From CALGFI01 sp963786805 (GTDB taxonomy: Bacteria > Actinomycetota > UBA4738 > HRBIN12): DNA of 64,000 nucleotides. Below are positions 46,793 through 56,398 of this stretch, piece by piece. The position numbers and the translations under genes were made by a program. Each line of letters opens with the position of its first letter. Positions within the stretch are counted from its first letter, which is position 1. The notes beneath the pieces were generated by a model. It was not told where the DNA came from. It worked only from the letters and a program-made list of their open reading frames with translations, and did no database searches. Location of the stretch: assembly GCA_963786805.1 (NCBI GenBank), contig CAWBAK010000002.1, positions 310,001 through 374,000 of the forward strand. The letters run 5' to 3'.

Positions 46793-47629
46793 TTAGGTCA
46801 ACCGCGGCAGTAGTTCCCGAAGGAGGCGGCTCGTGTCCCCGGCGGCGCGGTCCGCCATCGCGAGCACCTCCTGGTGCGTCGCCGGCTCCCCGGCGAGGTT
46901 CGTGTGGCTGAACAGCCCGATGACGCGCATCCCGAGCGCCCGCGCGGCGGTGGACTCGGGGACGACGGACATCCCGACGACCGTCCCTCCGCAACGCCGA
47001 AGCATCTCGATCTCCGCGGGCGTCTCGTACGTCGGTCCCGGCATCGCGACGTACACACCGCTCGTGACGGCGATCCCGAGCGCCTCCGCTCGTTCCCTCG
47101 TCAAGGCCACGAGCCCGGCGTCGTACACCTGTGACATGTCGACGAACGGAGGCGAGCCGTCGGGGTTGCGCCAGCCTCGAAGCGGGTTCGAGCCCAACAT
47201 GTTGATCTGATCGGTCCCCACCACGATCGAGCCCGGAACCAGGTCCCGCTGGATGCCGCCGACCGCGGCCGTGAGGACCATCGTCCCGGCTCCGAGGATG
47301 CGGGCGAGCCTGACGGGCAGCGAGCACAGCGAGAGCTCGTGGCCCTCGTAGAAATGGATCCGCCCGCGGAACGCGGCGATCGGAACGCCGTCGAGCAACC
47401 CGAGCGACAACGCGCCCGCGTGGCCGGGAACGCTCGGCGCGGGGAACCCGGGCAGATCGGTGTACTGGAACGTCTCGGCCTCGCTCATCCCCTCGACCGC
47501 ACCCCCCAGCCCCGATCCGAGGATGACCCCGACCGAGGGAACGAGCGAGGTTCGCTCTCGGATCACCCCGGCCGCCTCCTCGGCGAGCCGGTCCCCCGGC
47601 GACGGGTAGGTATCGGCGCGCGTCTCCAC
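46793..47629 (-). CDS. Purine-nucleoside phosphorylase
   Basis: 278 residues, PNP/MTAP family (trimeric type). Phosphate-binding GVILGSGLGG, GRIHFYEGH, AAVGGIQRDLVPGSIVV, and the purine-binding MPGPTYETPAEIEML are present. Splits inosine/guanosine into base and ribose-1-phosphate. GTG 47629 starts one base after the stop of the sugar isomerase gene, with GGAGG upstream. Acts with ahcY downstream and adenosine deaminase (7324-8317) elsewhere in the window. Confidence 0.92.
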   Translation of the reverse strand: METRADTYPSPGDRLAEEAAGVIRERTSLVPSVGVILGSGLGGAVEGMSEAETFQYTDLPGFPAPSVPGHAGALSLGLLDGVPIAAFRGRIHFYEGHELSLCSLPVRLARILGAGTMVLTAAVGGIQRDLVPGSIVVGTDQINMLGSNPLRGWRNPDGSPPFVDMSQVYDAGLVALTRERAEALGIAVTSGVYVAMPGPTYETPAEIEMLRRCGGTVVGMSVVPESTAARALGMRVIGLFSHTNLAGEPATHQEVLAMADRAAGDTSRLLRELLPRLT

Positions 47630-47630
47630 C

Positions 47631-48689
47631 TCAGGCCTCCGCCAGCGCGCGCTTCAGGCGAGCGATCGCGTCGATCGGCGTCGGGTCCACGCCCCGGGCG
47701 ATCGCGTGGTACGTCGAGACGAGGTCCCCGTGCAGGATCAGCTCGAGCAGCCGCGAGAGGCCCGAGCCGCCGCTCGCTCGGATCTCCTCGGCCTCCATCC
47801 CCGAGGAGCGCGCGATCTCGATCGACAGGGGGAAGCGGGCCGCCACCTCCTCGTGCTCGCCGTCGTGTCGGAGGGCGACGAGGAAGAACGACTGCCCGGC
47901 ACCTTCGGCCCAGCCGACCACCTCGTTGTGGTCGAGCTCGGGAAGCGCGCCCCAGAACGCCGGAACCTTCGCGTTCTCGTTGAACTGCGTCTTCCATCGG
48001 TACGCAGCGGTGGCCGCGAGCCCCTCGGCGCCCCACACCACGGGGAACCGCCCGCCGATCCGAAGGGCGAGCGTCTTGGCCGGGTTGTTCGATGCCGGGA
48101 CGGCTGGCCCGTTCACGTCGAGGATGCTGCGCAGCTCGCCGAGCGTCTCGTCGAGGTCGGCGGCGACGGACGGCACCAGCCCGACGGATTCCAGGGCGCC
48201 GAGCACGCCGAACGTGAGGTAGCCGATCGCGGCTCTGGGCATGAAGGTCCCCGGCACGCGCACCGTTCCGACCTCGAGCTCCGCCGCGAGCCGCGCCAGC
48301 TGCCCTCCCGAGGTGACGGCGATCATCCGGCAACCCCGGGCGACCGCCTTCTCGAACAGCGCCAGCGTCTCGGCCGTGTTGCCCGAGTACGAGGAGACGA
48401 CCACCAGCGTGTGCGGTCCGCACCACGCCGGAAGCTCCGGCGTCCGGACCACCGTGACGGGCAGACGGAGACGTTCCGCATACAGGACCCGAACCACGTC
48501 GCCCGCGACCGCGGAGCCTCCCATCCCGCAGAAGGCGACGGCGGTGAGGGCGTCGGCAGATGGAAGTCCCTCGGCGGCGAGGCCGAGCTCGTACCCCTCG
48601 CGGCAATGGTCGGCGAGCCCGGAGACCAACCCGAGCATCCCGCTCGGGTCCGCCGCGAGCATCGCCGCGGCGTCGTCGAGATCGATCAC
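47631..48689 (-). CDS. Bifunctional phosphoglucose/phosphomannose isomerase (SIS)
   Basis: 352 residues, SIS-domain isomerase. VAFCGMGGSAVAGDVVRVL and VVVSSYSGNTAETLALFEKA are the two sugar-phosphate loops; NNPAKTLALRIGGRFPVVWGAEGLAATAAYRWKTQFNENAKVPAFWGALPELDHNEVVGW is the C-terminal PGI/PMI signature. Supplies mannose-6-phosphate/fructose-6-phosphate. GTG overlaps the Trm112-like stop by 4 bp (GTGA). The order manB-Trm112-SIS matches Rv3257c-Rv3256c in mycobacteria. Confidence 0.92.
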   Translation of the reverse strand: MIDLDDAAAMLAADPSGMLGLVSGLADHCREGYELGLAAEGLPSADALTAVAFCGMGGSAVAGDVVRVLYAERLRLPVTVVRTPELPAWCGPHTLVVVSSYSGNTAETLALFEKAVARGCRMIAVTSGGQLARLAAELEVGTVRVPGTFMPRAAIGYLTFGVLGALESVGLVPSVAADLDETLGELRSILDVNGPAVPASNNPAKTLALRIGGRFPVVWGAEGLAATAAYRWKTQFNENAKVPAFWGALPELDHNEVVGWAEGAGQSFFLVALRHDGEHEEVAARFPLSIEIARSSGMEAEEIRASGGSGLSRLLELILHGDLVSTYHAIARGVDPTPIDAIARLKRALAEA

Positions 48690-48874
48690 TTGCGCTTTCG
48701 GCCGGTCGGCGGCTTCTCGGCCTCGTCGATCAGCATCACGGGGATGCCGTCGCGGATCGGGTAGCGGTACCCGCAGGTCTTGCAGGCGAGGATCTGCTCG
48801 GCTTCGAGGTAGTCCAGATCTCCACGGTCGTTCGGGCAGACGAGGATCTCGAGAAGCTCCGGGTCGAGGCTCAT
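48686..48874 (-). CDS. Trm112-like zinc-ribbon protein
   Basis: 62 residues: LLEILVCPNDRGDLDYLEAEQILACKTCGYRYPIRDGIPVMLIDEAE, the Trm112 family pattern with CP..RG...C..C. In other organisms Trm112 activates methyltransferases; the bacterial role is mostly unknown. Overlaps manB by 4 bp (ATGA) and the SIS isomerase by 4 bp (GTGA), so it is tightly coupled with both. Confidence 0.9.
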   Translation of the reverse strand: MSLDPELLEILVCPNDRGDLDYLEAEQILACKTCGYRYPIRDGIPVMLIDEAEKPPTGRKRK

Positions 48875-50295
48875 GCTCCCACTCCTTCTTCCTTCCCCAG
48901 GGGGTTACCGCTCGCGCCTTGGCGCTCGCTCCTTGAGCCCCCCGGACCCCCGTGTCGGATCAGGCCGAGGAGCTCCTCCGTCTTGTCCTTCAAGAGCTCC
49001 TCCGTCCTGGCCTCGACGTTCAGACGCACCAACGGCTCGGTGTTGCTCGGCCGCACGTTGAACCACCAGTCGTCGAACTCTACCGTCAGCCCGTCGGTGC
49101 GGTCCTGTCGCCCGTCCCGATAGGCCTCCGCGAGCTCCTCGACCTTCGCGGCCTGGTCTCGGACACGGGAGTTGATCTCGCCCGACGACGCATACCGCCG
49201 GAACTGGGCGAGGATCTTGGACAGGGGTTCGCCGGCCCGCGAGAGCTGTTCGAGGACGATGACCGCGGCGATCAGCCCCGAGTCCGCCCCGTAGTTGTCC
49301 GCGAAGTAGTAGTGGCCCGAGTGCTCGCCGCCGAACACGGCACCCGTCTCGGCCATGACCTGCTTGATGAACGAATGCCCGACACGCGTTCGGATGGGCG
49401 TCCCGCCGTGCTCGCGGATCACCTCCGGCACCGCCCACGACGAGATCAGGTTGTAGACGATCGGCGCCCCGGGCCTGCGTTCGAGCATCGCCCGGGCGAC
49501 GAGCGCGGTGATCTCCGAGCCGCTCACGCCCTCGGCTCGCTCGTCCACGACGAAGACCCGGTCGGCGTCGCCGTCGAACGCAAGACCGATGTCCGCATGC
49601 CGCGCGAGCACCTCACGCCTCAGATCGCGTTGGTTCTCCGGATCGATCGGATCCGCGGGGTGGTTCGGGAACGTCCCGTCGAGCTCGGGGAACAGATGGA
49701 TCAACGTCACCGGCAACCTCGCGAACACCGGCGGGACGACGAGCCCGCCCATGCCGTTCGCGGTGTCGACCACGACGGTCAGCGGCCGGATCGCCGACGC
49801 GTCGATGAACGACAGGACGTGCTCGACGTACGCGTCGAGTAGGTCCCGTTCCTCGACGCGGCCGGGCGACGGCGCGGGGGTGAGCTCGTTCCGCTCGGCG
49901 CGTTCCCGGATCTCGGTGAGGCCGGTGTCCTGCCCGACCGGCTTGGCTCCGGGCAGACAGAACTTCAGGCCGTTGTACTGCGGCGGGTTGTGGCTCGCGG
50001 TCAGCATGATGCCGCCGGCATCGAGCGAGCCGGAGGCGAAGTACAGGAGGTCGGTGGACGAGAGGCCCAGGTCCACCACGTCGGTGCCTTGGGAGACGAT
50101 CCCCTCGCGCACCGCGGCCGAAAGCGTGGGCGAGCTGAGCCGGCAATCGCGCCCGACGACGATCGTCCGCACATCGGCCCAGTCGGCGAACGCCGCGCCG
50201 ATCCGGCGAGCGGACTCCTCGTCGAGCTCGTCGGGGACGACACCGCGAACGTCGTAGGCCTTGAAGATGCGACGAAGGTCGCGAGGCGGTGACAC
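48871..50295 (-). CDS. manB: Phosphomannomutase/phosphoglucomutase
   Basis: 474 residues. Interconverts hexose-6- and hexose-1-phosphates for GDP-mannose and related sugar nucleotides. The N-terminal FKAYDVRGVVP is followed by the phosphoserine loop TASHNPPQYNG near residue 101, the metal loop AFDGDADRVFVVD, the sugar loop GGEHSGHYYF, and the phosphate-binding RPSNTEPLVRLNVEA. The C-terminus has an extra Gly/Ser/Arg tail. GTG 50301 is possible, but 50295 fits better because TAGGAT (50310-50305) lies 9 nt before it. Head of the minus-strand operon towards ahcY. Confidence 0.93.
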   Translation of the reverse strand: MSPPRDLRRIFKAYDVRGVVPDELDEESARRIGAAFADWADVRTIVVGRDCRLSSPTLSAAVREGIVSQGTDVVDLGLSSTDLLYFASGSLDAGGIMLTASHNPPQYNGLKFCLPGAKPVGQDTGLTEIRERAERNELTPAPSPGRVEERDLLDAYVEHVLSFIDASAIRPLTVVVDTANGMGGLVVPPVFARLPVTLIHLFPELDGTFPNHPADPIDPENQRDLRREVLARHADIGLAFDGDADRVFVVDERAEGVSGSEITALVARAMLERRPGAPIVYNLISSWAVPEVIREHGGTPIRTRVGHSFIKQVMAETGAVFGGEHSGHYYFADNYGADSGLIAAVIVLEQLSRAGEPLSKILAQFRRYASSGEINSRVRDQAAKVEELAEAYRDGRQDRTDGLTVEFDDWWFNVRPSNTEPLVRLNVEARTEELLKDKTEELLGLIRHGGPGGSRSERQGASGNPLGKEEGVGA

Positions 50296-50360
50296 GGTCA
50301 CCGCATCCTACTGAAGCGAGGCTGGGGAGGTTCGGGGCGCGTCTCGGGACGACGGCGGGA

Positions 50361-50549
50361 CTAGGCCTGGCGGGAGATCACGCCGCCGATGACCGATCGA
50401 AGCGGCACCGCCTCGCCGTCGCGGTACCACCACTTCGCCTCGCACATGTGGCAGGTCGTGAAGGAGAGGCCGGTTTCACCGACGTTCATGCTGATCGAGA
50501 TGAGGTCGCCTTGGTGGCACTCGGGGCAGGTGTGATCGGTGCCGTCCAT
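50361..50549 (-). CDS. Small two-CxxC zinc-ribbon protein
   Basis: 62 residues: MDGTDHTCPECHQGDLISISMNVGETGLSFTTCHMCEAKWWYRDGEAVPLRSVIGGVISRQA. CPEC and CHMC, 22 residues apart, form a likely zinc ribbon. GAGG lies 8 nt before ATG 50549; ATG 50555 is too close to it. The gene sits between manB and the L,D-transpeptidase on the same strand. In mycobacteria the manB neighbour Rv3258c is also a small ORF, but homology is not established here. Confidence 0.7.
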   Translation of the reverse strand: MDGTDHTCPECHQGDLISISMNVGETGLSFTTCHMCEAKWWYRDGEAVPLRSVIGGVISRQA

Positions 50550-50698
50550 GTGCATATCCTCGTCGCGACGGCGCCGTGCGCCTATAGCACCCTGGTTCCA
50601 TTTCCGGTGGTCACCCCGTGCGGCGAAGCATGGGCCGGGCTCGCACCGCGTATCCCCCACCCGGCCGCCGTGCGGGGGAGGCCGGATGCCGGGGTGGG

Positions 50699-51757
50699 CT
50701 ACGGCTTGACGATGACCCGGGCGCCCATCTCGACGAGCGGGTACAGCTCCTCGGAGTCCGAGATGTGCATGCGGATGCAGCCGTGGGAGGCCGCGGTCCC
50801 GATCGAGGAGGAGCTCCAGGTCCCGTGGATCCGGATCCCCGGGGCGTTCAGGTACATCGCTCGGGTCCCGAGCGGGTTCCCCGGCCCCGGCCCGATCGAG
50901 GCCGGAAGGTCGGCGCCCCAGCCCTCGGGGTCGGGGTTGTACCAGGTCGGGTTCTCCTTCTTGTCGATGATCTCGAAGGTCCCGACCGGCGTGGGGAAGG
51001 ACGACGTGCCGGTCGCCACGCGGTACTCCTTGACGACCTTGAGGCCCTCGTACAGCTGAAGGGTGTTGGCGGAGACGTCGACGACGATCGTCTGCCCGAG
51101 CGAAGCCGTCGTCACCGCGGGGGTGACCTCCTTCACCGGGATCTCGATGCGGTCCATCTGCCGCTCGAGCGCGCGGAGGATCCGCTGTGCCGCGAGCTCC
51201 ACCTTGAGCGCGCTCCCGGCTTCGGAACGACGGGTCACGAGCTCGCCCTCGAAGAGCGAGATCTCGGCGTCGACCGGCGGAACGGCGACCTCGTCGTACG
51301 CCTGCTCCACGAACGCTCGGACGGCGGCCTGGTCGTTCGCGAACGCGAGCGGGTACTCGCGCTCCACCGGCTTGTCCATCACCCGGTGGTACAGACGCGA
51401 GAGGAACGGCATCTCGTCGGCCAGCCCAAGTGCTCGGTCGACCGCCGTCCCCACGTCGGCGCTCATGCCGAGCGCCGCCGGCGTCACGGTCCACGTCACC
51501 CCGGCCGCCTGGACCTCGAGCGCGTCCGTGAGCCGCAGCTCGGCCCGCTCCTCGACCACCCGGATGGCCTCGTCGCGGGTCATCCCGCCGACGTCGACCC
51601 CCGCGAGCGTCACACCGGGCAGGATCCGGTCCGCCGCCGAGCGGTCGTACCGGTAGGCCGCGTAGGCCGTTCCGCCGCCCAGGAGAGCGAGCACGACGAA
51701 CGAGACGAGGGCGACCTTCCACCCACGTCCCGTCTTGCGCCTGTGTCGTGCGGCCAC
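50699..51757 (-). CDS. L,D-transpeptidase (YkuD) with PG-binding domain
   Basis: 352 residues. N-terminal membrane anchor (VALVSFVVLALLGGGTAYAAY, about 15-35), a VanW/PG_binding_4-type domain (LPGVTLAGVDVGGMTRDEAIRVVEE... about 45-220), then the YkuD catalytic domain with HGTWSSSSIGTAASHGCIRM, containing the active-site Cys and His. Makes 3-3 peptidoglycan cross-links outside the membrane. GTG 51757 has GGAGAG 7 nt upstream. Neighbours on this strand also build envelope glycans. Confidence 0.93.
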   Translation of the reverse strand: MAARHRRKTGRGWKVALVSFVVLALLGGGTAYAAYRYDRSAADRILPGVTLAGVDVGGMTRDEAIRVVEERAELRLTDALEVQAAGVTWTVTPAALGMSADVGTAVDRALGLADEMPFLSRLYHRVMDKPVEREYPLAFANDQAAVRAFVEQAYDEVAVPPVDAEISLFEGELVTRRSEAGSALKVELAAQRILRALERQMDRIEIPVKEVTPAVTTASLGQTIVVDVSANTLQLYEGLKVVKEYRVATGTSSFPTPVGTFEIIDKKENPTWYNPDPEGWGADLPASIGPGPGNPLGTRAMYLNAPGIRIHGTWSSSSIGTAASHGCIRMHISDSEELYPLVEMGARVIVKP

Positions 51758-51841
51758 GTCAGTTCTCTCCGATCGATCCCTCGAACGTTCCTTCGTGCGC
51801 TCTCGGGCAACACTTCATGATAGGGACGCTACCCGGCATGT

Positions 51842-53228
51842 CTAGGCGGGAATCCAACCCGCCGGGATCTCGATACCGAGTGCAACCGCGTAGGTCGCGA
51901 AACCTTCCCGGCCGCGCGAGTACGACGCGGCCGCCGGCACGAACGTTCCGACGTCGGCCACGGCCAGCAGCGCGCCTTCCGGATCGGCATCGAGGAACGC
52001 CCGGGGAGCGGTCGCCGTTCGGTGCGGCGGGATCGTGAGCGAGATCGGTTCGGCTCCGGCGGTTCCCGACGCCAGATAGGACAGGGTCAGCTCGACCGGC
52101 TCGGTTCCCGGATTCGTGAACGCGAGCCCGGGTCGCGACGGGGAGCCCATGACGGCGGGGAGCACCACCCATGCCCGCGCCGGTACCGCCCCACCGGACG
52201 ATCCCTGGTCGGAGACCACGCCGTAGGTCCGGCGCGCGACGGCGACGCCTGGGGCGTCGGCGGCGAACACTACCGACGTCGGCCCGTTCGTCGACGTCGT
52301 GTACGTCCGGCCCGACTGCGCCGGGGGCGCCGAGTCGGCGAGCCCGCCGAAGGTCTGCTCCGCCTCCTCGTCCAACAGCTCGCCGCTGAGGCCCACTCGC
52401 TCGAGCGCGGCGCTCATGACGGCCAGGTCCGTCCGACCCGCGTCGCTGCCCCCGGGGAAGACGAGCGTTCCCGGCGGATCGCCCAGGTACCCGATGGTGG
52501 AACGGACGCCGCCGCCCGTCGGCTTGATGCCGAGCGTGCCCGCCGCCACGCGACCGATCGACGCCTCGATCACGGCGGAGACCGTCCGCTCGTTCTTGAT
52601 CCAGTTGCTGAGCCGGACCGCGACGCTGTGGTGAGGACCGAGCACGACATCGGTCAGGTCCCCGTGCTGCACGGGCGCCGTGCGTTCGGAGAGCAGCGTG
52701 ACCGAGAACACCGCGTCTCGCGAGAAGGGATTCATCACGACGACGTAGTCGTCGTCGTCGTCGGTCGCGGTCGACCCGTCGGGCAGCAGCCAGCGGCCCC
52801 CCGGCGGTCGCGGCGCATGGCTCGGCCGCCAGACCGCCCTCGTCGCCGCCGGCGTGCGCCACCCATCCGACGGCGACCCATTGGTCGAACCACTCGACCG
52901 TCGAGGCGCGTTCGCGGCCGACGGCCGGAACCGGAAGGCGAAGGAACGACCCCGGCTCGACCGTGAACGTCCCGCCGGGCTCGGCGCGTCCGCGGCCCAT
53001 CGTCAGGATCCGGATCGTCGCCGGTTCCGTGCCCGGGTTCGCGACCTGGAGCTCGACCTCCCAATCGGCCTTGCCGCCGCCGTGCGGACAGAACCACTCG
53101 CCCGAGGGCGCGATCGCGGCGGCACCGGCCGAGAGCGAACGCGGGCCGAGCTCGCGATCCGCATACACCGCTCCGCCGATCCCGAGCGCGACGAGGATCG
53201 CGGCGGCGAGCGCCTGCAACCGTCTCAC
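51842..53228 (-). pseudogene. DUF5719 protein, one frameshift in a G6 tract
   Basis: DUF5719 family, usually found after a large family-2 glycosyltransferase. Starts at GTG 53228, which overlaps the stop of that enzyme by 4 bp. The N-terminus VRRLQALAAAILVALGIGGAVYA is a signal/anchor, then EWFCPHGGGKADWEVELQVANPGTEPATIRILTMG. At a run of six C on the plus strand (52797-52802) the frame shifts (ATAGG / RWLLPDGSTAT); with five bases it would be intact. The second part includes DVVLGPHHSVAVRLSNWI and RTYGVVSDQGSSGGAVPARAWVVLP. Joined length is about 460 residues, predicted beta-sandwich and external. A homopolymer error is likely. Confidence 0.82.
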
Positions 53229-56200
53229 GCGGACACCGGCTTCCTCGTGATCCACAGCGCCGCCAGCCAGAGCAGCCCGAGCAGGGCCATCTCGAGGGTG
53301 CGCATCCACTGCTCGGTGACGACGAACGAGATGCTTCCCGGCTCGACCTCGGACGAGATGGCCCAGCCGAACGCGCGTCGCGGAGGCAGCCGCTGTCCGT
53401 CGTTCTCGATCCGCCATCCCGGATCGAACTGGTCCGCGACGACGACCTCTCCTGCGGAGGCTGCACCCGAGGTCTCACCGGACTCGGGCGGAGCGATCCT
53501 CTGGACGTCCACGATCGGACGCTCGGCGATCTCGGGGAGGCTCGTGGCGTCGGCGGCCGGGGTCCAGTCCGGGTCGGACACCACGTACGCGGTCGGGAGC
53601 GCTGCGGCGTTCCGGAAGATCGTCAGGCCGCCGGCCGGCACCCGGTCCAGATCTGCCTGCACGTCGAACCGGGCGGCGGCGGGTGCGGGGAGATCGCCTT
53701 GGTCGGCGACCACGTATCGCACCCCCAGCGGAGCGAGCAGCATCCCGGCGTGCGCGGTCTCGCCCGCCAGCAACTCCAGGAGCACCGATCGCAGGTAGTC
53801 GTAGCCGGGACCGAACGCCGGCCGGCCGGTGTCGAGGGCGCTCGCCCCCCGGCGATCGGTCAATCCGAACCGGAGACTCGCTCCGGAGGACTCGACGATC
53901 CCGATCGGGTCGCCGCCGGGAGCCGGGAAGCGATCCCCGGCCGGCGACCCGATCCACAGGATGCGGAACTCCCCCGGCGCGGCGGCGTCCACGACCGGCC
54001 ATGCCGGAGGCAGGCCGTTGGGCCGCACCTCCCACTCGGCGACGGTGACCTGCAGCGACTGCGCTCCGATCCCCACCGCCAGCACCAACGTGAGGAGCGC
54101 CGCCCCGAACTGACGGACCCCGAACGCCTGCTGCTCCAGCCCGGACACCAGCCCGGAGGCCCCGTAGGCGATGGCGGCGGCCGCGGCGAACGCGGCCGTG
54201 AGCAGGTACACGGGCGGGTTCGCGAAGGCGTCGGGCAGATACCCGGCGGCCGAGAGCCATGCGAGCGCGATCCCGGCGACCATCACGACCATCGCCCGGG
54301 CGACTCGGCCGAACTCCGCACGCTCGGCGGCGGCGAAACAAAGGACTGCGGCGGCGGGAAGGAACCCCGCGAGCACCCAGGTGCCGGGTCCGCCGCCCGG
54401 CGCCAGGCGCAGGACCGACCAGGGGTCGTCGGTGCCCACGAAGGAGGACAGGGAGGCCGCCGGGTCGCTGACGATGTCGGCGATGACCGGGAACGCGAGG
54501 AGCCCGCCCGACGCCGCTCCCAGCAACGTCAGCCCCAGGCCCCGGCCGCGCCGGCGGCCACCGAGGACGTGAACGAGGACCAGCAGGGCGATGCCCAGCG
54601 CGAGACCGGGAAGGAAGGACATGGCGATCGCCGTCGCCGCACCGAGTCCCACCCCGAACCGGAAGGGCCGCTCGATGCGCCGCCGGGAGAAGGCCCCGTC
54701 GAGCCGGTCCCAGACGATCGGAAGGGTCGCGAGGCCCACCAAGAGCGGGATCCTGCCCTCGGAGAACGCCCAGAGCGCCGCCCCCGACAGCACGTAGGCG
54801 CCCGCCGCGACCACGGCCGTGCCCGGGCGGGCGGTCTGACGGGCGAACGAGCGATAGGCGAACACCGCGGCGAGGACCGGCAGAGCGCCGAGCATCAGCT
54901 TCTCGGCGAGATCGGCGCTCCCGAACGAGACCCAGGAGACCGCTCCCATCGCCCCCAGCGCGGGGCTCGACGGCTGTGCCCCGCCCAGGATGGTGGTTCG
55001 GACCCCGGAAAGGAGCTCGCCGAAGAACTCCGTCGGCGATCCGGCGAAGGCGGCGAGCGCCCCGCCCTCGATCGCCTCGGGGCCGACGAAGTGACGGATG
55101 GCCACCGCCACGAGCACGATGCCGATCGTCGTGCCGAGCAGCACGGGGTGACCCACCGCTATAGACGCGGCACGGCGACCCATCGGCCGGATCGGCTCGT
55201 CCTCGGCGATGCTCTCGAAGTCCTCTTCGAGGAACTCCTCCGCGCGCTCGAACCAGCGGGGAACCCGGAAGGTCGCCGCCATGAACCGCCGGACGGCGCG
55301 GTCGCGGACCGAGCGTACCGATTGCGCTCGGACGCGCCGGCGAAGGGTGCCGGGAAGATGGACGAAGTTCCATCCCCACGCCGCCACCAGGTCATAGGCA
55401 TCCTCGAACCGGCGGCCCAGCGCAAGGAAGACCAGCCGGGCGACCCCGAGCACGGTGTAGACGGGAAGGACCCACAGGAGGGTGAGCACCCCGTAGTCCT
55501 TCAACATCGAGACGAGCGCCGCCCGCTCCGCGTAGTACCGCGAACTCCGATGGCGGTGCTGCGTCGGCCGCTCCCCGCGGGCCCCCGCGGATTTATGCCG
55601 CGCGACCGCGAGGGGCGTCATCAGGACCCGGAACCCCGCCAGTCGCGCCCGCCAGCAGAAGTCGAGGTCGTCGTGTCGCCCGGCGTAGCGCTCGTCGAAT
55701 ATCCCCGTCCGCTGCCAGGCCTCGCGCGAGATCAGCATCGCGCAGCTCGAGACGAACAGGACCTCCAGGACCCGGTCGTACTGCCCCTGATCCAGCTCGC
55801 CGTCCTGGAGCGGGGTGTACGCGTGACCGAAGCGGTCCGTCGACCTCCCCACCTCACGGAGGAGGCGGTGGTTGTCCCAGTCCACCACTTTGGGGCCGAC
55901 GATCCCCACGCGCTCGACGCCGCGGATCCCCTCGGCCGCCTCGATCATCCGCGCGACCGCGTCCGCTCCCAGTGCCGTGTCGTCGTGAAGGACCAAGAGG
56001 TAGTCCGCCGCCTGCGCGGCGGGGAGCTGGATCGCGGCCTGCACCGCGCCGGCCAGGCCTCGGTTCTGCTGCATGCGGATGACCCGCTGTTGCCCGAGCG
56101 CCTGGACGAGGAGATCGCCGGTCCCGTCGGTCGACGCGTTGTCCACGGCCACGACACCCATCCGGGCATGCGTCTGCGAAGCGAGCGACTGGAGGCACTC

Positions 56201-56302
56201 GCGAAGCCAACCGGCGGCGTCTCTCGCGACGAGCACGACGAGGACGCTGGGGTCCCGGACGGCGTCGGCGGCGGCTGGACGTTCTCCTAGCGTGGTGGCC
56301 AT
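53225..56302 (-). CDS. Large membrane glycosyltransferase, family 2
   Basis: 1025 residues. N-terminal GT-A domain (about 18-270): VLVVLVARDAAGWLRECLQSL, VVAVDNASTDGTGDLL, VLHDDTALG (DxD-like) and the acceptor motif GRHDDLDFCWRARLAG. Then about a dozen membrane helices (270-780) and a C-terminal external domain (about 780-1000) ending with one last helix. Likely transfers sugar from a nucleotide or lipid donor during envelope synthesis. Its stop overlaps the DUF5719 start by 4 bp. manB and the SIS isomerase downstream could supply its sugar precursors. Confidence 0.9.
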   Translation of the reverse strand: MATTLGERPAAADAVRDPSVLVVLVARDAAGWLRECLQSLASQTHARMGVVAVDNASTDGTGDLLVQALGQQRVIRMQQNRGLAGAVQAAIQLPAAQAADYLLVLHDDTALGADAVARMIEAAEGIRGVERVGIVGPKVVDWDNHRLLREVGRSTDRFGHAYTPLQDGELDQGQYDRVLEVLFVSSCAMLISREAWQRTGIFDERYAGRHDDLDFCWRARLAGFRVLMTPLAVARHKSAGARGERPTQHRHRSSRYYAERAALVSMLKDYGVLTLLWVLPVYTVLGVARLVFLALGRRFEDAYDLVAAWGWNFVHLPGTLRRRVRAQSVRSVRDRAVRRFMAATFRVPRWFERAEEFLEEDFESIAEDEPIRPMGRRAASIAVGHPVLLGTTIGIVLVAVAIRHFVGPEAIEGGALAAFAGSPTEFFGELLSGVRTTILGGAQPSSPALGAMGAVSWVSFGSADLAEKLMLGALPVLAAVFAYRSFARQTARPGTAVVAAGAYVLSGAALWAFSEGRIPLLVGLATLPIVWDRLDGAFSRRRIERPFRFGVGLGAATAIAMSFLPGLALGIALLVLVHVLGGRRRGRGLGLTLLGAASGGLLAFPVIADIVSDPAASLSSFVGTDDPWSVLRLAPGGGPGTWVLAGFLPAAAVLCFAAAERAEFGRVARAMVVMVAGIALAWLSAAGYLPDAFANPPVYLLTAAFAAAAAIAYGASGLVSGLEQQAFGVRQFGAALLTLVLAVGIGAQSLQVTVAEWEVRPNGLPPAWPVVDAAAPGEFRILWIGSPAGDRFPAPGGDPIGIVESSGASLRFGLTDRRGASALDTGRPAFGPGYDYLRSVLLELLAGETAHAGMLLAPLGVRYVVADQGDLPAPAAARFDVQADLDRVPAGGLTIFRNAAALPTAYVVSDPDWTPAADATSLPEIAERPIVDVQRIAPPESGETSGAASAGEVVVADQFDPGWRIENDGQRLPPRRAFGWAISSEVEPGSISFVVTEQWMRTLEMALLGLLWLAALWITRKPVSA

Positions 56303-56354
56303 GGGGTGCGCGGGCGCGCGGCGGGGAGCCTAGCACGCGTCCGAAGACAGAACG

Positions 56355-56382
56355 CGGAAGGGGGGCAGTCGCCCCCCTTCCG
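56355..56382 (-). terminator. Strong hairpin after the H1-like gene
   Basis: CGGAAGGGGGGC-AGTC-GCCCCCCTTCCG: perfect 12-bp stem, 4-nt loop, 17 bp beyond the H1-like stop codon. Confidence 0.8.
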
Positions 56383-56398
56383 AACGTGGATCAGGCGA